A stretch of 64,000 bases of DNA from Paramecium tetraurelia (Eukaryota; Ciliophora; Oligohymenophorea; Peniculida; Parameciidae), in the NCBI RefSeq assembly GCF_000165425.1, contig NW_001799288.1, positions 63,740-127,739 on the forward strand, in the 5' to 3' direction. Position numbers and translations under genes: made by a program. The notes under the pieces were generated by a model that saw only the letters and a list, made by a program, of their open reading frames with translations, ran no database searches and was not told the DNA's origin. Every line of letters begins with the position of its first letter. The stretch's first letter is position 1. Of the stretch, positions 36,175 to 48,168 are shown piece by piece.

Positions 36175-37017
36175 TCAAATCCATCTATTACTTATGGCAT
36201 CATAATTTAGATGAGATTTTCCTCCTTGTAATTTTACAGGTCTTTTAGGTAAAGCCAAGACTGGACACATATCATTAATATTTTATTTCTCTATATAATC
36301 CATTTGATATGTTGAATTTCCTGTTTATCCAGGATCTCCATATAAATTTCTTTAATGGGGATCTCTATATTTATCTTGTTTGCAAGTAGGCATCGGAATA
36401 TATGCAGTTCTATAAGTACTTGAACCAAAATCAGTGCCACAATTTGGACCATCCTTTACTGTTGGTTTAAATTACTCTTTCTCTCCAATTGGCTTTGGTA
36501 TAAAGTCTACACCATAGGTAGTATCCCAAGGGACTTATCTTGGAGCAGATTTATACTATTTTTTTGTAACTGGGGGTTTTAAAGGTAAGGGAAATCTTGA
36601 TAGACACAAAGAATTACCTTTAATAGTTGGTCTAATAATCGGATTAACTAGTGAATGGTTATGAGGTTGGAATTTTTGGTAATTCTCTAATTTCTTTATC
36701 AGGAAGTGGTCTCTTGATATACTCACTTTGATATGAACTGAGCAAAGTAGATGGGTCGTAGGCATGCTTTTAAGGTTGTCTTTCATAGTTAAAGGGTTTC
36801 TATTTGCAGGATTTCCAAGGAAGATAGTCGTGTCTAATATTAATAAGTAATTGTACTGGAATGTAGACTGAAAGTCACCATGCATATTATCGGAATGAAT
36901 GGGACAATGATGCTTACCACATTTACATATCTCACATACACACCTATTATGAAATTAATTAGATGAAGGTATTGACTTAGATGAATGGAAAAGGGATTTG
37001 ATTGTATTATTAATCAT
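36175..37017 (-). CDS. SAXO-family axonemal microtubule-stabilising protein
   Basis: About 265 residues after introns of 23 and 22 nt. The N-terminus has the diagnostic Cys/His cluster CVCEICKCGKHHCP seen in SAXO/FAM154 proteins. At least six microtubule-binding Mn-type repeats follow, each centred on a Thr/Ser-x-Tyr..Asp/Glu-Tyr phrase: STFQHDYLPW, SSYQSEYIKR, SDYQTNYQRF, TTYGVDFIPKP, STYRTAYIPMP, STYQMDYIEK. SAXO proteins bind and stabilise doublet or basal-body microtubules. The start codon lies 7 nt after the stop of the ZC2HC1 gene on the same strand. Confidence 0.82.
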
Positions 37018-37024
37018 AAAATAA

Positions 37025-37901
37025 TCATTGTTATTGCTTTGATTCTTTTATTAAATTACGTAATTCTTCTGATTGTTTTTTCCAATTTGGATCCAAAGGA
37101 GCCTTTCCTTATTTCTTTTATAATTATTTTTCCTTAATCTGTCCTTATCGTTATAGTTTTTATTGATCATTAGTAACAACTCTTGCCTACTTTGAATTGA
37201 ATTCTTGTCTTTTCTATTGGAACACTTGTCTACAGACCTTTACGTGTTTTTCCAAGGCATCTGATTTAAATTATCTTCCGCACCCTTCAGGACATAGGAG
37301 TAATTCTAGTTCTTCAATAGGTTCAGCTTCCTCTATATGTATTATCACATAAAATACCAAGCTATTATAATACTCTCTCTTGGTTTGCGACTGCTAATTT
37401 GTTTTCTAATGGATTTTTTGATCCCAATAAGGCAGCCTCTCTTTTGTTCTATTGCTATCCAATAGATGGCATGTAATATTCTCCTTAAATCGTCTTTACA
37501 GATTAAACATCCTTTTTCTCCTGAGGTTATTGAGTCTCTTTCTTCTCTACCTGTATTTATTTCCTAAACAACTCCTCTTAACCAGGTAGATAAAGTCCTT
37601 TGGAAACTGGAGCAGTGTTTTTCTTTTCGTCTGATCGTTAGATCCTATCTTTAAGCGGGATTTTTTCTTAGAATGTTCCTGTTTTAAAGAAATCATCTTT
37701 TGTATTTGTTAACTATGGTTCCTATTCTTAAGGTTGAGGAGAACGGTTGCGAATGTTGAAAGTTGGTTTGCAAGCAAAATTTGGTTTTATACTGATCCCA
37801 TTATATTCTGATTTTTGAGTACTTTCGAGAGACAAGGTCTACTCCTGCTTTTTAAACGAGCCAGAAGTACTATCCATCTTCAGGTTCGGTTTATAATTCA
37901 T
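37025..37901 (-). CDS. ZC2HC1-type zinc-finger protein
   Basis: About 283 residues after one 25-nt intron. A long polar, Lys/Gln-rich N-terminal half leads to a C2HC zinc finger, CPEGCGRQFKSDALEKHVKV followed by C. After it come the family's basic follow-on KRQEFNSKQAR and a late conserved block DPNWKKQSEELRNLI. ZC2HC1 proteins are widespread in ciliated eukaryotes; their biochemical role is poorly known. Only one finger is present here. The stop is 7 nt before the SAXO start, and the ATG overlaps the stop of a small upstream frame. Confidence 0.78.
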
Positions 37902-38149
37902 TTTTTATTATTTTTATATTTAATATTTTATAATAACAACATCAGATGAATTGGGCGTTGACTTTTGTATTCTGATATCCTCCCATTCATTCGAGTGATA
38001 TTCAAATAAATATTAACAAATGATTTTTTATAATAATCATTGAAAATTGCAATTATAAAATAATCTTCAGATAAAAAGCTTAACCACGCTTGTTCAACAA
38101 TTGAAGGTGAAGAATTAAAATACTTCCTTTCAGGGTTTAGCAAAAGCAT
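37898..38149 (-). CDS. Possible small protein upstream of the ZC2HC1 gene
   Basis: 83 residues (MLLLNPERKYFNSSPSIVEQ then a hydrophobic/aromatic helix LSFLSEDYFIIAIFNDYY). The TGA overlaps the ATG of the ZC2HC1 gene (ATGA). No TGA-free 5' extension was resolved, and another frame just upstream starting near 38290 could be a spliced first exon. It may be a real small gene, part of a longer one, or a chance frame. Confidence 0.33.
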
Positions 38150-38671
38150 CAAATTTCAAGAATAGTTTGCGATTGAGTAGAACTTGATTTTGAATATTAA
38201 TCTGATTATTTCGCTAATTTTAACTTTTAAGTGAAGGAAATAAGATTTCGAAAATTATTAGGTTGGTAAAATATCACAGTATATGCTATGGACATCCTTT
38301 TAATTAATGTAGATTTAAGGACAGAACGCTTGGATATGATAGAATTGAGACTCAACCAAATCATAAATTAGATTCTGATTAATATAAATACTTATGTAAA
38401 CTTAAATCTGCATATAAAATTATGTTAAATTATAGAGTTTAGAGATTAGAGATATCTTTAAAACTTATAATAAATTAGTTAATAAACCCTTCAGTATGAT
38501 TACCATAAATTTGAAAAAATATAAACGTAATTCGTAATCAAATTATATTGGTGGTGTAACCCTATATATTAATTTATATTGTACTTTATTAATAATGTGT
38601 AAAAATTCTAAACAGTTACTTAAGATTATAGATTGGTGAGAAGGAGCAAAAGAGATAAATATATTCAAAAT
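38150..38671. other. Intergenic, no supported gene
   Basis: AT-rich. A 48-codon minus-strand frame near 38145-38290 (MSIAYTVIFYQ..) might be a 5' exon of the small frame downstream; otherwise nothing is seen. Confidence 0.4.
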
Positions 38672-40173
38672 ATGGCATAAATAAATAATGGATTTACTTC
38701 AAAAAGAGTAATATGTGCCAAGATGAAGAAGGAGATTTATGAATCTGGATAGGCAGACTTAGCGTTAAGGGATTAATAAAAATGGAAGATTAGATGATTG
38801 GTTATGAACTTGCGATTTAATTAAACAACGATTTAAAACCTATTTTTATTCAGTTCGAGATTTGACTTGATGATTTCAGAAATAAACATATTATTATACT
38901 CCCTTCTTAGAGTCATTAAATATATCTCAAAATGAAAAAGCCTAATAGACTGAAAATACTAACCTCTTAATTAAAAATAAACTAAAAAGAACTAATAAAC
39001 TCAAAATTTTACAACCATTATTTTAAGTAGGTTTTGATCCTATGGAAATTGAATAAGTAGAATATACCATATAAGAACTGACTCCACCTTAGCTATACAT
39101 TATTAAAATTACAACTTAACTTAACCTAGAATAATATTTCCAAAATATCAATATTAGATTGAAAAAAGAGTTTATGAAAAACAATCATTTACGCAATTGT
39201 TATTTGGACATATTTGAAAAAGACAGCATACAAAGAAAACAATGTTCAACTACTGAATTATTAATCAATTTGTTCAAGACATCTTATTCTGAACTCATGA
39301 ATAAATAAATTGACAATATCGGAATTATTAAACTATTTATTGAAGACAATATTGATGCCTTTATAACTGGATCATTAATACCTCCATAATAAGTTTGGCA
39401 TGATTATAAATTATTAATTTTAGCCATTATTATTAAAATTATGAGAAGTAAATTTGTTAGTTATATTAGTGAAAAGCATTACAGGACAATTAATTTATGA
39501 ATGCATGGTGGCTCAGTTATATGCGAAATTAGGGTGCATTTTTTAAAATGAGGATCCATATATACCAGAGTTCAAAGATTATTTTGAATGGAATTTTTGG
39601 TCTTGCGATAGAAATAAATAATTAGAAATAAATGAGCTTACAGAAGACTAATAAAGTTAATTAAGAATAGTAAGCATCATGAGAAAATATTCCTTTCTGC
39701 TTTGGAGTTTATTATGGATTGATCCGAATTAAATCTTAAGCCTAAATCCAGATCTGCTATAATTTAGAGAAGAATAGAAAATACCAGCCTATCGATATTT
39801 GAATAAAGATAGGTAAATGTTTGCAATATTAGTGCATAAATTTGTTTAATGCCATACATTTGCTTTTGTTCCAGCACTCAATTCATTGTATGATGTAGTT
39901 CAAGATAAGAAAATCTTGTTGCCCATTTTCAATAGATTTTAAGATAAATTAAGCAATGATGATCTCCTAGAGAGTTTATTGGATAATTTAGGACCATTGA
40001 AGGAATAAGCCAAAAGTGAGTTCTTTGTCTACCCTCAGGTTCATGATAAAGGATTAGTAAAGATTGTTTAGGGGAAATTAAAATTACTTTTGGATGAGGG
40101 AAGCCAAACGGAAAATGAGTTTTACGCAAAATTATTTTTAAACGATTAGAGACCTACATTCTATTAGGATTGA
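38672..40173 (+). CDS. Helical protein of unknown function
   Basis: Roughly 450-470 residues. From about 38930 to the stop the reading is solid: a long charged/hydrophobic helical protein with phrases such as GFDPMEIEQVEYTI, GIIKLFIEDNIDAFITG and KYSFLLWSLLWIDPNQ. A clean 22-nt intron near 39450 joins its two large exons. The 5' end is less certain: a basic opening (SKRVICAKMKKEIYESGQ) must be joined through at least two introns, one ending CAG near 38882, that I could not fully resolve. No family recognised. Confidence 0.55.
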
Positions 40174-40218
40174 TTTAAATAACAGTTAATATTTTAATTT
40201 TTGAATTTATTTTACGCT

Positions 40219-41324
40219 ATGTTAAGTATGAATACATCTCTATTTAAGCATAAAACTATTATGATTTGAGAGGAGGAGACAAACTGAGCAATAACAATAG
40301 GTAGTTAGAGAGATACGAGAAATTAGAGAAGATTGGAGAAGGTAACTATTGATTTTAATTGTGTTTAGGAACATATGGTGTTGTATACAAAGCTCGTGAT
40401 TCAGTGACAAAGGAATTGGTAGCATTGAAGAAAATCAAATTGGAAAACGAGGATGAAGGAGTGCCATCGACTGCAATGAGAGAGATTTCAATTTTAAAAG
40501 AACTCTAACCGCATCCAAACATAGTGGGTCTCAAAGAAGTCATTTATCAACCCAATGAGAAGAAGCTCTATTTAGTGTTTGAGTATGTGGAGATGGACTT
40601 CAAGAAATTCCTTGATTAGAACAAACACAATCTAACATTAAGCCAAATCAAAGTATTTTTCGAATCAATTGTAGCATTTTACATTCCAAATTTTAAATGG
40701 TCTCAATTATTGTCACTCTAGACGTATTATACACAGAGATCTCAAGCCATAAAATATCCTAATTGATAAATCAACTGGAATCATCAAGTTGGCTGATTTT
40801 GGATTGGCCAGAGCTTTTGGAGTGCCTATTAAAACCTTAACACATGAAGTTGAAACCCTTTGGTATCGTGCCCCAGAAATATTATTGTCCTAAAAACAAT
40901 ACTCATTGGGAGTTGATATCTGGTCAGTTGGATGCATTCTCACAGAAATGGTTGAAAAGCATGGATTATTTTGTGGAGACAGTGAAATCGATTAAATCTT
41001 TAAGATATTTCAATACCATGGAACTCCAACAGTATAGGATTGGCCAAACATAGCAGATCTTCCAGATTTCAAGCCCACATTCCCAAGATTCAGACCAACT
41101 CCTCCAGAGTAATTTTTCAAAAACTTTGAGAAAGTATGTCACATAAATAACGAATTTAGAATGGATTAGATCTAGTTACTAAAATGATAGCCCTTGATCC
41201 TGCTAAGAGAATCTATGTGAAAGAAGCAATGAAACATCCATTCTTTGATGACTTAAACAAGGAAGATTTAATTAAATACTTCCCCCCTGGCCAATAAAAT
41301 CTAGCTATGCAATATGGAAAATGA
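40219..41324 (+). CDS. Cyclin-dependent kinase (CDK1/2-like)
   Basis: About 335 residues after introns of 23, 27, 22 and 26 nt. All key elements are present: [11 protein letters not shown] with the inhibitory Thr-Tyr pair, KKIKLE with the catalytic Lys, and cyclin-binding helix PSTAMRE, where CDK1/2 have PSTAIRE. Also present are HRDLKPQN (its Gln is TAA), [11 protein letters not shown], the activation segment [15 protein letters not shown] with the T-loop Thr, and DIWSVGCI. It should be activated by a cyclin and a CAK. An N-terminal extension of about 25 residues precedes the kinase fold. Together with the Ile-to-Met change this marks a diverged Paramecium CDK paralog. Confidence 0.92.
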
Positions 41325-41797
41325 AAATTAATTAAAGATAATATTAAAATAATCATTTGAATAAAGGCAGTCTAAAAATGCTTACAGTGTTATTCTTAGA
41401 TAATAAAATAATGGATTTTTATTATGAACATATAATTTTTAAATATTTTTATTAATTGCATATGAAATTGTAAAGAGATGGTTTCATAGTATTCATGAAA
41501 TATGTTTAATTTGCAATTGTTAAATGAGTTACTTAATAATATCAATCCCTATCATAAATAATATATTATATAATATTATTGCCAAAGATATGATTAAGTT
41601 GGACTAGAATTGTATTCTACTTTTTATTAGAAATTACTTAAATTATATTCTGTATTGTCATCCATCATCACAACCAAAGTATATTATATACTATATATGG
41701 AAAAATGTGAAAATTGAAATAAAAATAAAAATAAATAATATTATTGGTATAGAGCAAAAGTACTTGAATATAATTTATTTTAAAAAAATATCAAATA
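41325..41797. other. Intergenic, no gene seen
   Basis: AT-rich spacer between the CDK and DRC7 genes; nothing recognised. Confidence 0.5.
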
Positions 41798-44395
41798 ATG
41801 ACTTCCTCTGCTGTTAGTGATTTTGAAATATAGAAATAAGCATAATAGTAATAAAATAATATACTTGCAATATTAAAATCTGGTAATGCAACAGTAGTAA
41901 ATGAAAAATTATAAAGATGCAAAGATTTTAAAGATGGCAAGGATATTACTATTCCGTTTTGCTATAAAGGTAAATATTAAATGATGAGAGATTAGAAAAC
42001 TCACCGAAGGAAGAGTTAGTACTAGAACATGTTTAATAATTTCAAAAGCAGTTTCAATTACATTATGATGAGAGGAGAAATCTGTTTCTTTATCCCAAAA
42101 ATGAGTGTGATTTGTACAAATTTATATGCACAACAATTCGGCCTCAAAAAATTGGTTATTTGGAACTCTATAATTACGAATAGTGTGCAAGATATATGAG
42201 TTTTTTTATTGCTTATGAATAATTGGATCCTCCTGATTAATTTCCTAAGGTAATACCAAGTCCAACTAATGTTGCGAGGTGGTAAAAGGGAGACTGCTTT
42301 GATTTATCTATATTACTTTGCAGTGTTCTAATAGGAGTGGGTTATGATGCTTATTGTGTCTATGGAACAGCTCCACGGTCAATTACCAGTAAAAATGAAT
42401 CAGATCTTGATTACATCTTCATTAACAATGGAATAAAGGAGGACGATGAAGACTAAAACAAAGATAACGATGAACTGAAAGACAATGAATTCGCTATCCT
42501 CCCAAAAGAAGAAATTATTTCTAAATATGACACTAAAATACAAAAGTAAAAAGAAGAATACGAAAAAGAGCAAAGAAGAATAGCTTTAACTATAGATGAT
42601 GATGAACCTGATTAGATGGGACATGATTTTTATGCTGGAAGGAGAATTCATTGTTGGATTCTCTTGAAGGCAGGAAAGAGAGGAGTTGAAAGAAATCTCT
42701 TTATTGAACCCTCAACAGGAAGAATCTATCCTATTAATGATAGTCCATTTCTAACTGTTGATGCTGTATTCAATAATAGGAACTTCTGGATTAATATGAA
42801 ACTCGAATCAAAGGTGGCTGATTTAAATTTTGATGAAATGGATACTTCTATGAATTGGGAATATGTTATGCTCGACACTTTGGTAGAATAGGCATAATAA
42901 GATGATGAAGATTATAATTATGGCGAAGATCATAACCAATAATAAAAGCATGTAGATCCGCAATAATAACAATTGCAAGACATTGTACAAATCTTAGATA
43001 TGCCTCCCCCATGGCCACCTAAAGTCTTTATTGATAAGGAGTGCTTTCTCAAAGGAACTCCTTTAGGAGAGTCAACAGTCTTCTATAAGAAATGCAAAAT
43101 AGACTCCTTTGCTCCTTACTCTCAAGAACAAGATGGACTAGTCTAGAGATTTACCATCTATCAGGATTACAAAAGATTGAAAATACAAGAAATAAGGTAC
43201 TTTTACAAACATAGATCTGATAAATTAGTACTGAAAAGAAGATTCCCATACGAATTTAAAACTATTGAGGAGTATGAACCTGGTAATAAACCATAACGTA
43301 AGACCATTACTACAATTGACAGATAATTGAGAATCATTATTTACTATCCAACTAGAAATCATGATGGATTGATCAAAAGAATTGAAAAGATTGGAGAAAA
43401 GACAATTGAAGAATACGAAAACAGAGATGATCGTGTTATTTATAGATCTGTTAGATTTGATCCGAAGGATAAGAAATTTGAATAAAGAGACTTAACACAT
43501 AATGATAGATATATGGGTTAAGTCAAAATTACGAAAATGACTTAAAAATATGAATTAAGCGAACTATATCCAGCTAGTGAATAACCATAGAAAGTTGTTA
43601 TTGATTTGCAAAAGAATCTTATTAAGTAATTGGATATTCTATTTTAGAGTCTACTATCATATGAATAAAGGAGAAATCAATCCATAATTCAAAGAGCTTA
43701 AAAGAGAGAATATGCATAGCTTAGGCAAATTAACTGAACCTGGAGTTGAGAAAAAAAATGAGGATGCTTTAGTATCATAAGAGAATTAACGCATAGCTAA
43801 TTTAGGTAAATTATGAATAATATCATTATTAAGAGAAGGAATGCTTAACCCACATCAAAAATTAGGAGGATGAAGTCAAAAAGGATGAAGAATAGCTTAG
43901 ATCTTAAGATTTAAAGTTGGAGAAGACACTTCATGATAAAGCCAGAGAAAGATATAAGGAAACCTTAAAGAAATCAGAAGAGGAAAAATAAAGAGAATAA
44001 GCTGATAAGGATTACTTGTATCCATATTTAGAAAAAAGAAAACTCTAGGGAAAGGACGTTCTATCATACAATGAGGCTTTGGAAATACAAAAAGATGTCA
44101 TGACCAAATTGAAAGAACGGTATCATTTTTAATATCTATTATTTCTAGTTTATTATCAAGAGCAGCTATCATTTAGAAAAAACTTGAAGAGGAAAGGGCA
44201 AAATTAGATTAAGCTGAATAAATGTAATAAAAGAAATCGGATCCTGATGATAACGAATACATTAACATTCAATTTAGAATAGATATTTTAGAATAAAGAG
44301 CTATAAGATTTGAATCTTAGGCTCTAATTAAATATGAAGAAATGGATAGAAAATTAAAGGAAGATAAAAGATTGTCAGAACTAAAGAAGAAATGA
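41798..44395 (+). CDS. DRC7: Dynein regulatory complex subunit 7 (CCDC135/FAP50 family)
   Basis: About 830 residues after introns of 26, 22, 28 and 29 nt; start and stop agree. The N-terminal half has a transglutaminase-like region: GDCFDLSILLCSVLIGVGYD with AYCVYGTAPRS, then HCWILLKAGKRGVERNLFIE, STGRIYPI and FNNRNFWINM. These are the characteristic DRC7 blocks. A beta-rich middle (KVYYHMNKGEINPQF) and a long C-terminal coiled coil (EEERAKLDQAEQMQQKK) follow. DRC7 is part of the nexin-dynein regulatory complex linking outer doublets in the axoneme. The Cys in the first block is kept, although the family is considered structural. Confidence 0.9.
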
Positions 44396-44476
44396 ATTAA
44401 CCTAAATCTAATTATAATTTCGCACACTAATTTATTTATCTATTTCTTAAATATGAGATTATTATTTTAATAATAT

Positions 44477-45695
44477 TCAAATATCATCATTTTTACCTTT
44501 CTTTTTATTTTTCCTAGTATTATTTTTATGAATATTATTATTACTTTGATTAGCATTTTAAATTACAATATCATTCTACTTCTATTGTTATGTTAACTAA
44601 TTATTTTTTTATTATGATTTTACTTACCCAGTTGATAGCTATTATTATTACTTCAGATTATTTTAGTGTTACTTTTATTATTTTTTATATCTAGTAGTGT
44701 GCTCTAAGTTAGTTTGAAAGGAAGAATTAGGAACTTTAAGCATTTCTTTTGAATTATTCAAAGAGTCTTAAAAGTATTCTAATGTATCCTTTAATAATCG
44801 ATTACTTTCATTACTAATCACTATATTATTATTAACTTATAAATTGTTTTTTTTATTATTAGCATCTTATTTTTCTACTATTGTTAGTTCCTAATTTAAT
44901 TTTTAATCATTTTTCTTTTAATCTTGCTAATAGATATTAATATTTTTAGCTTATTATTTTGTATCTTTATCATATGATATCAAATCATCGCAATAAATAT
45001 TGTCTATCCTTTCATTTAAGTTTATATTTTGATTTTTATCGATTGCCTTCTCCTTTTACTATGAAACTCCTCCTTAAAGTATATCATTAAACATATTTTG
45101 CTCAATTTAATTATTTTGTTGTACTCCACTTATTATCTATTTCGATTAGTTTTGAATTTATTAATTTTTTTTCTTTTTTCTTTTGATTTTCTTTTTTTGG
45201 TTTCCTTAATTTTTTTCTTCTCTTTTTTCTGTTAAAGGTATATTGCTTTAAATTAAAATTTTGGGAGGAGAGATATCTGGAAGATTATTTTCTATCTTCT
45301 CTGACTCTTTTAGAGTCTTTTTTGTTTTCTTATCAGAATTTTGATAATTGTTCATTTTCTTATTTTTGTTTTTTTCCTTGCAAATCTTACATGTGATATA
45401 AGATTAATCATTTAAAACTTAACCAATATTTAACTCCTTAGGAATAATTACACTAAATCCATTTTATCTAATATTAGTCACTAAGTATCTGTTTGAGCAT
45501 GATTCCGATTGGAATTATTCGCATGCACAGGCATAAGAATTAGCAATCTATTCTGAAAGGTTCTTAAATAATAAATTTGATTACCTATTCAAATGAATCA
45601 ACTGTGGCTATAAACTTCTTTTGTTCAGTGCTAACGAAGAGGCGCACATACTTTCGTTGAGTTCCTTATAAATATTAGTTAGAAAATTAATTCAT
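44477..45695 (-). CDS. Low-complexity Asn/Lys/Gln-rich protein with a short conserved head
   Basis: About 398 residues after one 22-nt intron. The first ~110 residues look folded (RKYVRLFVSTEQKKFIATVD, ACACEQFQSESC) and end in a Cys pair (TCKICKEK) that could help bind zinc. The rest is low complexity, dominated by Asn, Lys and Gln, with KKK-rich patches, as is common in ciliate nuclear or RNA-binding proteins. No family recognised. It is convergent with DRC7, 81 bp between stops. Confidence 0.62.
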
Positions 45696-46081
45696 AGGTT
45701 TTAATATACAAATATTATCAATAAATTCTCCTTACAATATTAATCAATTTAAGTTTATATAAAAATGTATGAAAATTTTTGATTTAGTGTTCAGATAATT
45801 CGAAAATAATAATTTGGTATCTAAATATTATAAAAAAGCTCATTAGGATTTAATTAGTAATTGCATAATTGTTATATTTTAATAAATTGAAGAATTGAAT
45901 TCTTTTGATGACATTTCTTGAATGTAAATTATTTTTATAATTTTCATCTAAATGTCTTTCTAATCGTTATTGCAATCCTAATGAATCTGAAATAAATAAT
46001 CGTAGCCTTTCTTATTTCAAGATAGTCCTTAGTTCTTATAATTAAAATAAATATAATAATATTATTCATATTTACAAATAT
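45696..46081. other. Intergenic, no gene seen
   Basis: AT-rich spacer between two minus-strand genes. Confidence 0.5.
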
Positions 46082-47749
46082 TCAATTCAACACTTCTTAT
46101 GAAAATGCTTAAAGTCCAATTTATCGATGCTATAAAAACGTCTTAATTTCCTCAATAGTTCTCCAGTTCATGTAACCTAATTGATAAGCCAAAAGCTTCG
46201 AATTCTAATTTTATTTTATTTTTTACTTTTGCTGGAAATTCTAACTCATCAATCTATTTAGCATTTTCTCTTGAACTATAGAGTTCATTTATTTATTCTA
46301 CTTTAAAGTCTTTTCTATTAGAAAATTCAGCCTGTAGATCATTTCTCTACTTTAGAATACTTTTAATTTATGAAAAATTTTGAGTTTAATATCGAAACAT
46401 ATTATACATTCTATTGTATTAATTTGAACTGCACTTTGTTATTTATTCATCTAATTTTTTGGCCATTTCTTATAAAGGATCATAATCTTAATTAATTTCG
46501 TATTTTTAACATAAATTTGTTAAAGTTTATAAAGAATCTTCAATATCTTTAATAAGTTTAGATACATCTGATAAATGTTGTGTTATTGCTTTAAAAAGAT
46601 CTTTAATTTTTTCATAAACCGGTTCTTCTTGTTATATGAAGGTTTCGAAATTATTCAATTTAATATCTGGTACAAATATAACAGTTCCTGTCATATTGAG
46701 AAGACTTTCAAATTTATTAGGTTTACTTAGTTTTTCTCCAAACTTTTTTAATTATTTAAATTAGGCTGGATCAGTTAAACGAAGAAAGTCTACAAAATAT
46801 TTGCTATTTCTAAAAAGTTCACTCTTTGCCAATTCATTCAAAAAGAACTCTAATAGGATAGCCCTTTTTTGAGCTTTATTTTTTGCGGTTTTCTTTGCTT
46901 TTTTTTCAGAAAAACTTGGTATACCAACTCCTGGGAATAGTTTCAAAAGTGTTTGTTATAACCATTAAAAATCTTTGTATCTTCTTTACACAGTGTATTC
47001 TTCTCCTGTTTTAACATTATATACAACATAATCCTTTTTAAAGAGTCCTCCTGCTTTCTTTTCAAAACTACATAAAATTATATTGACATACCCAGCTATT
47101 TTTATAGGTGGAACACCTTAAGCAAATATGTTAAACCCCAATTTTTTACATTATAATTTCGAACACTGAGAAAACGAATAAATTTCAGGGGCAGGCTTTA
47201 TTGGCATCGATTATTGTATTTCCTAAAGTTTTTGAGCAGTAGGTGAAATAGCCAATGGCTTACCCATGTTGATAAGATCAAGCTTATCTGAGCCTCGCTT
47301 ATTAATTTCCAATGTTTATAGTTGATGAATTTACTAATTTTGTTTTTGAGTTTATTAGAAAGGTTATTCATTTTTTTGCTCATCTTGTTAATTTATCACA
47401 GGGGATTACCCTTCATAATCCAAGTCCAACAAGTTCCACATCTAGGGATCACTTTTTACCACCTTTTATGGAATAACCTAATCGAGAAGGAGTCAGTTCC
47501 AACCTAGAATCAAATCATTTGCTGGTTTATTAAAATCAGTTGTAAAATGCTCAATCTTATACTAATTGACCAACTGCACAATATCTTCAAAAGTCCATTT
47601 ATCAATATCACTCTCTTATTTTATATTGATTCCATACCTTCTCCTTTTATTTTTTCACAAAACTCCTGAAAGTGATTAGGGTCGATTCCTTTATCTAAAA
47701 TTTCCTCTTACAAGTAGGTTTCTTTTTAATGTCTAAGATTATTATTCAT
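46082..47749 (-). CDS. PX-domain sorting nexin-like protein, with an in-frame UGA
   Basis: About 532 codons after introns of 23, 24 and 22 nt. The PX domain is clear: VYNVKTGEEYTVQRRYKDFQ with the phosphoinositide-binding RRY-x-D-F core, then LLKLFPGVGIPSF and LLEFFLNELAKSELF. A long C-terminal helical region (LSDVSKLIKDIEDSLQTLTN, INELYSSRENAKQIDEL, MNWRTIEEIKTFL) fits a BAR domain, so a retromer-type SNX is likely. The N-terminal 80 residues include SDIDKWTFEDIVQLVNQY. A TGA at 47493-47495 sits in frame between this head and the PX part. I found no intron of suitable length to remove it. It may be read through, be a sequence error, or the protein may start at a later ATG. Confidence 0.78.
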
Positions 47750-48168
47750 ATACAATTAAAATAATTTATACGATATACAACAATATAATACCTAATTTAA
47801 GTAAAATATAATTGTGTACTAATTGAATAAAATAATTTAATTGAAAGATATTGTGATTAAAGTCTGTGCCTTGCAATCATTTTAAAGAATTAAATTTATT
47901 TAGGATACACTCTTGGAAAATATCTTAATTAAAAACTATAAATTCTCTAAAATATAAGCCTGGACAATTCCTTTAACTCAAAGTACTTATGATTAGAGTA
48001 TAATTCATAAAACTAAATTAATATTAATTGAATAAATCATAAATTTTTATGATGTTGAGTCAAATGGTACTTTAATAACTTTAATTTCCACATATGATAA
48101 ATACCAAATATATTTATAAAATAAGAAAAATTATTTTAATTTATGAGTTTAATATTTATTATTTAATC
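47750..48168. other. Intergenic, divergent promoter region
   Basis: AT-rich; a 5' extension of the next frame reaches back to 48094, but the conserved-looking protein starts at 48169. Confidence 0.45.
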
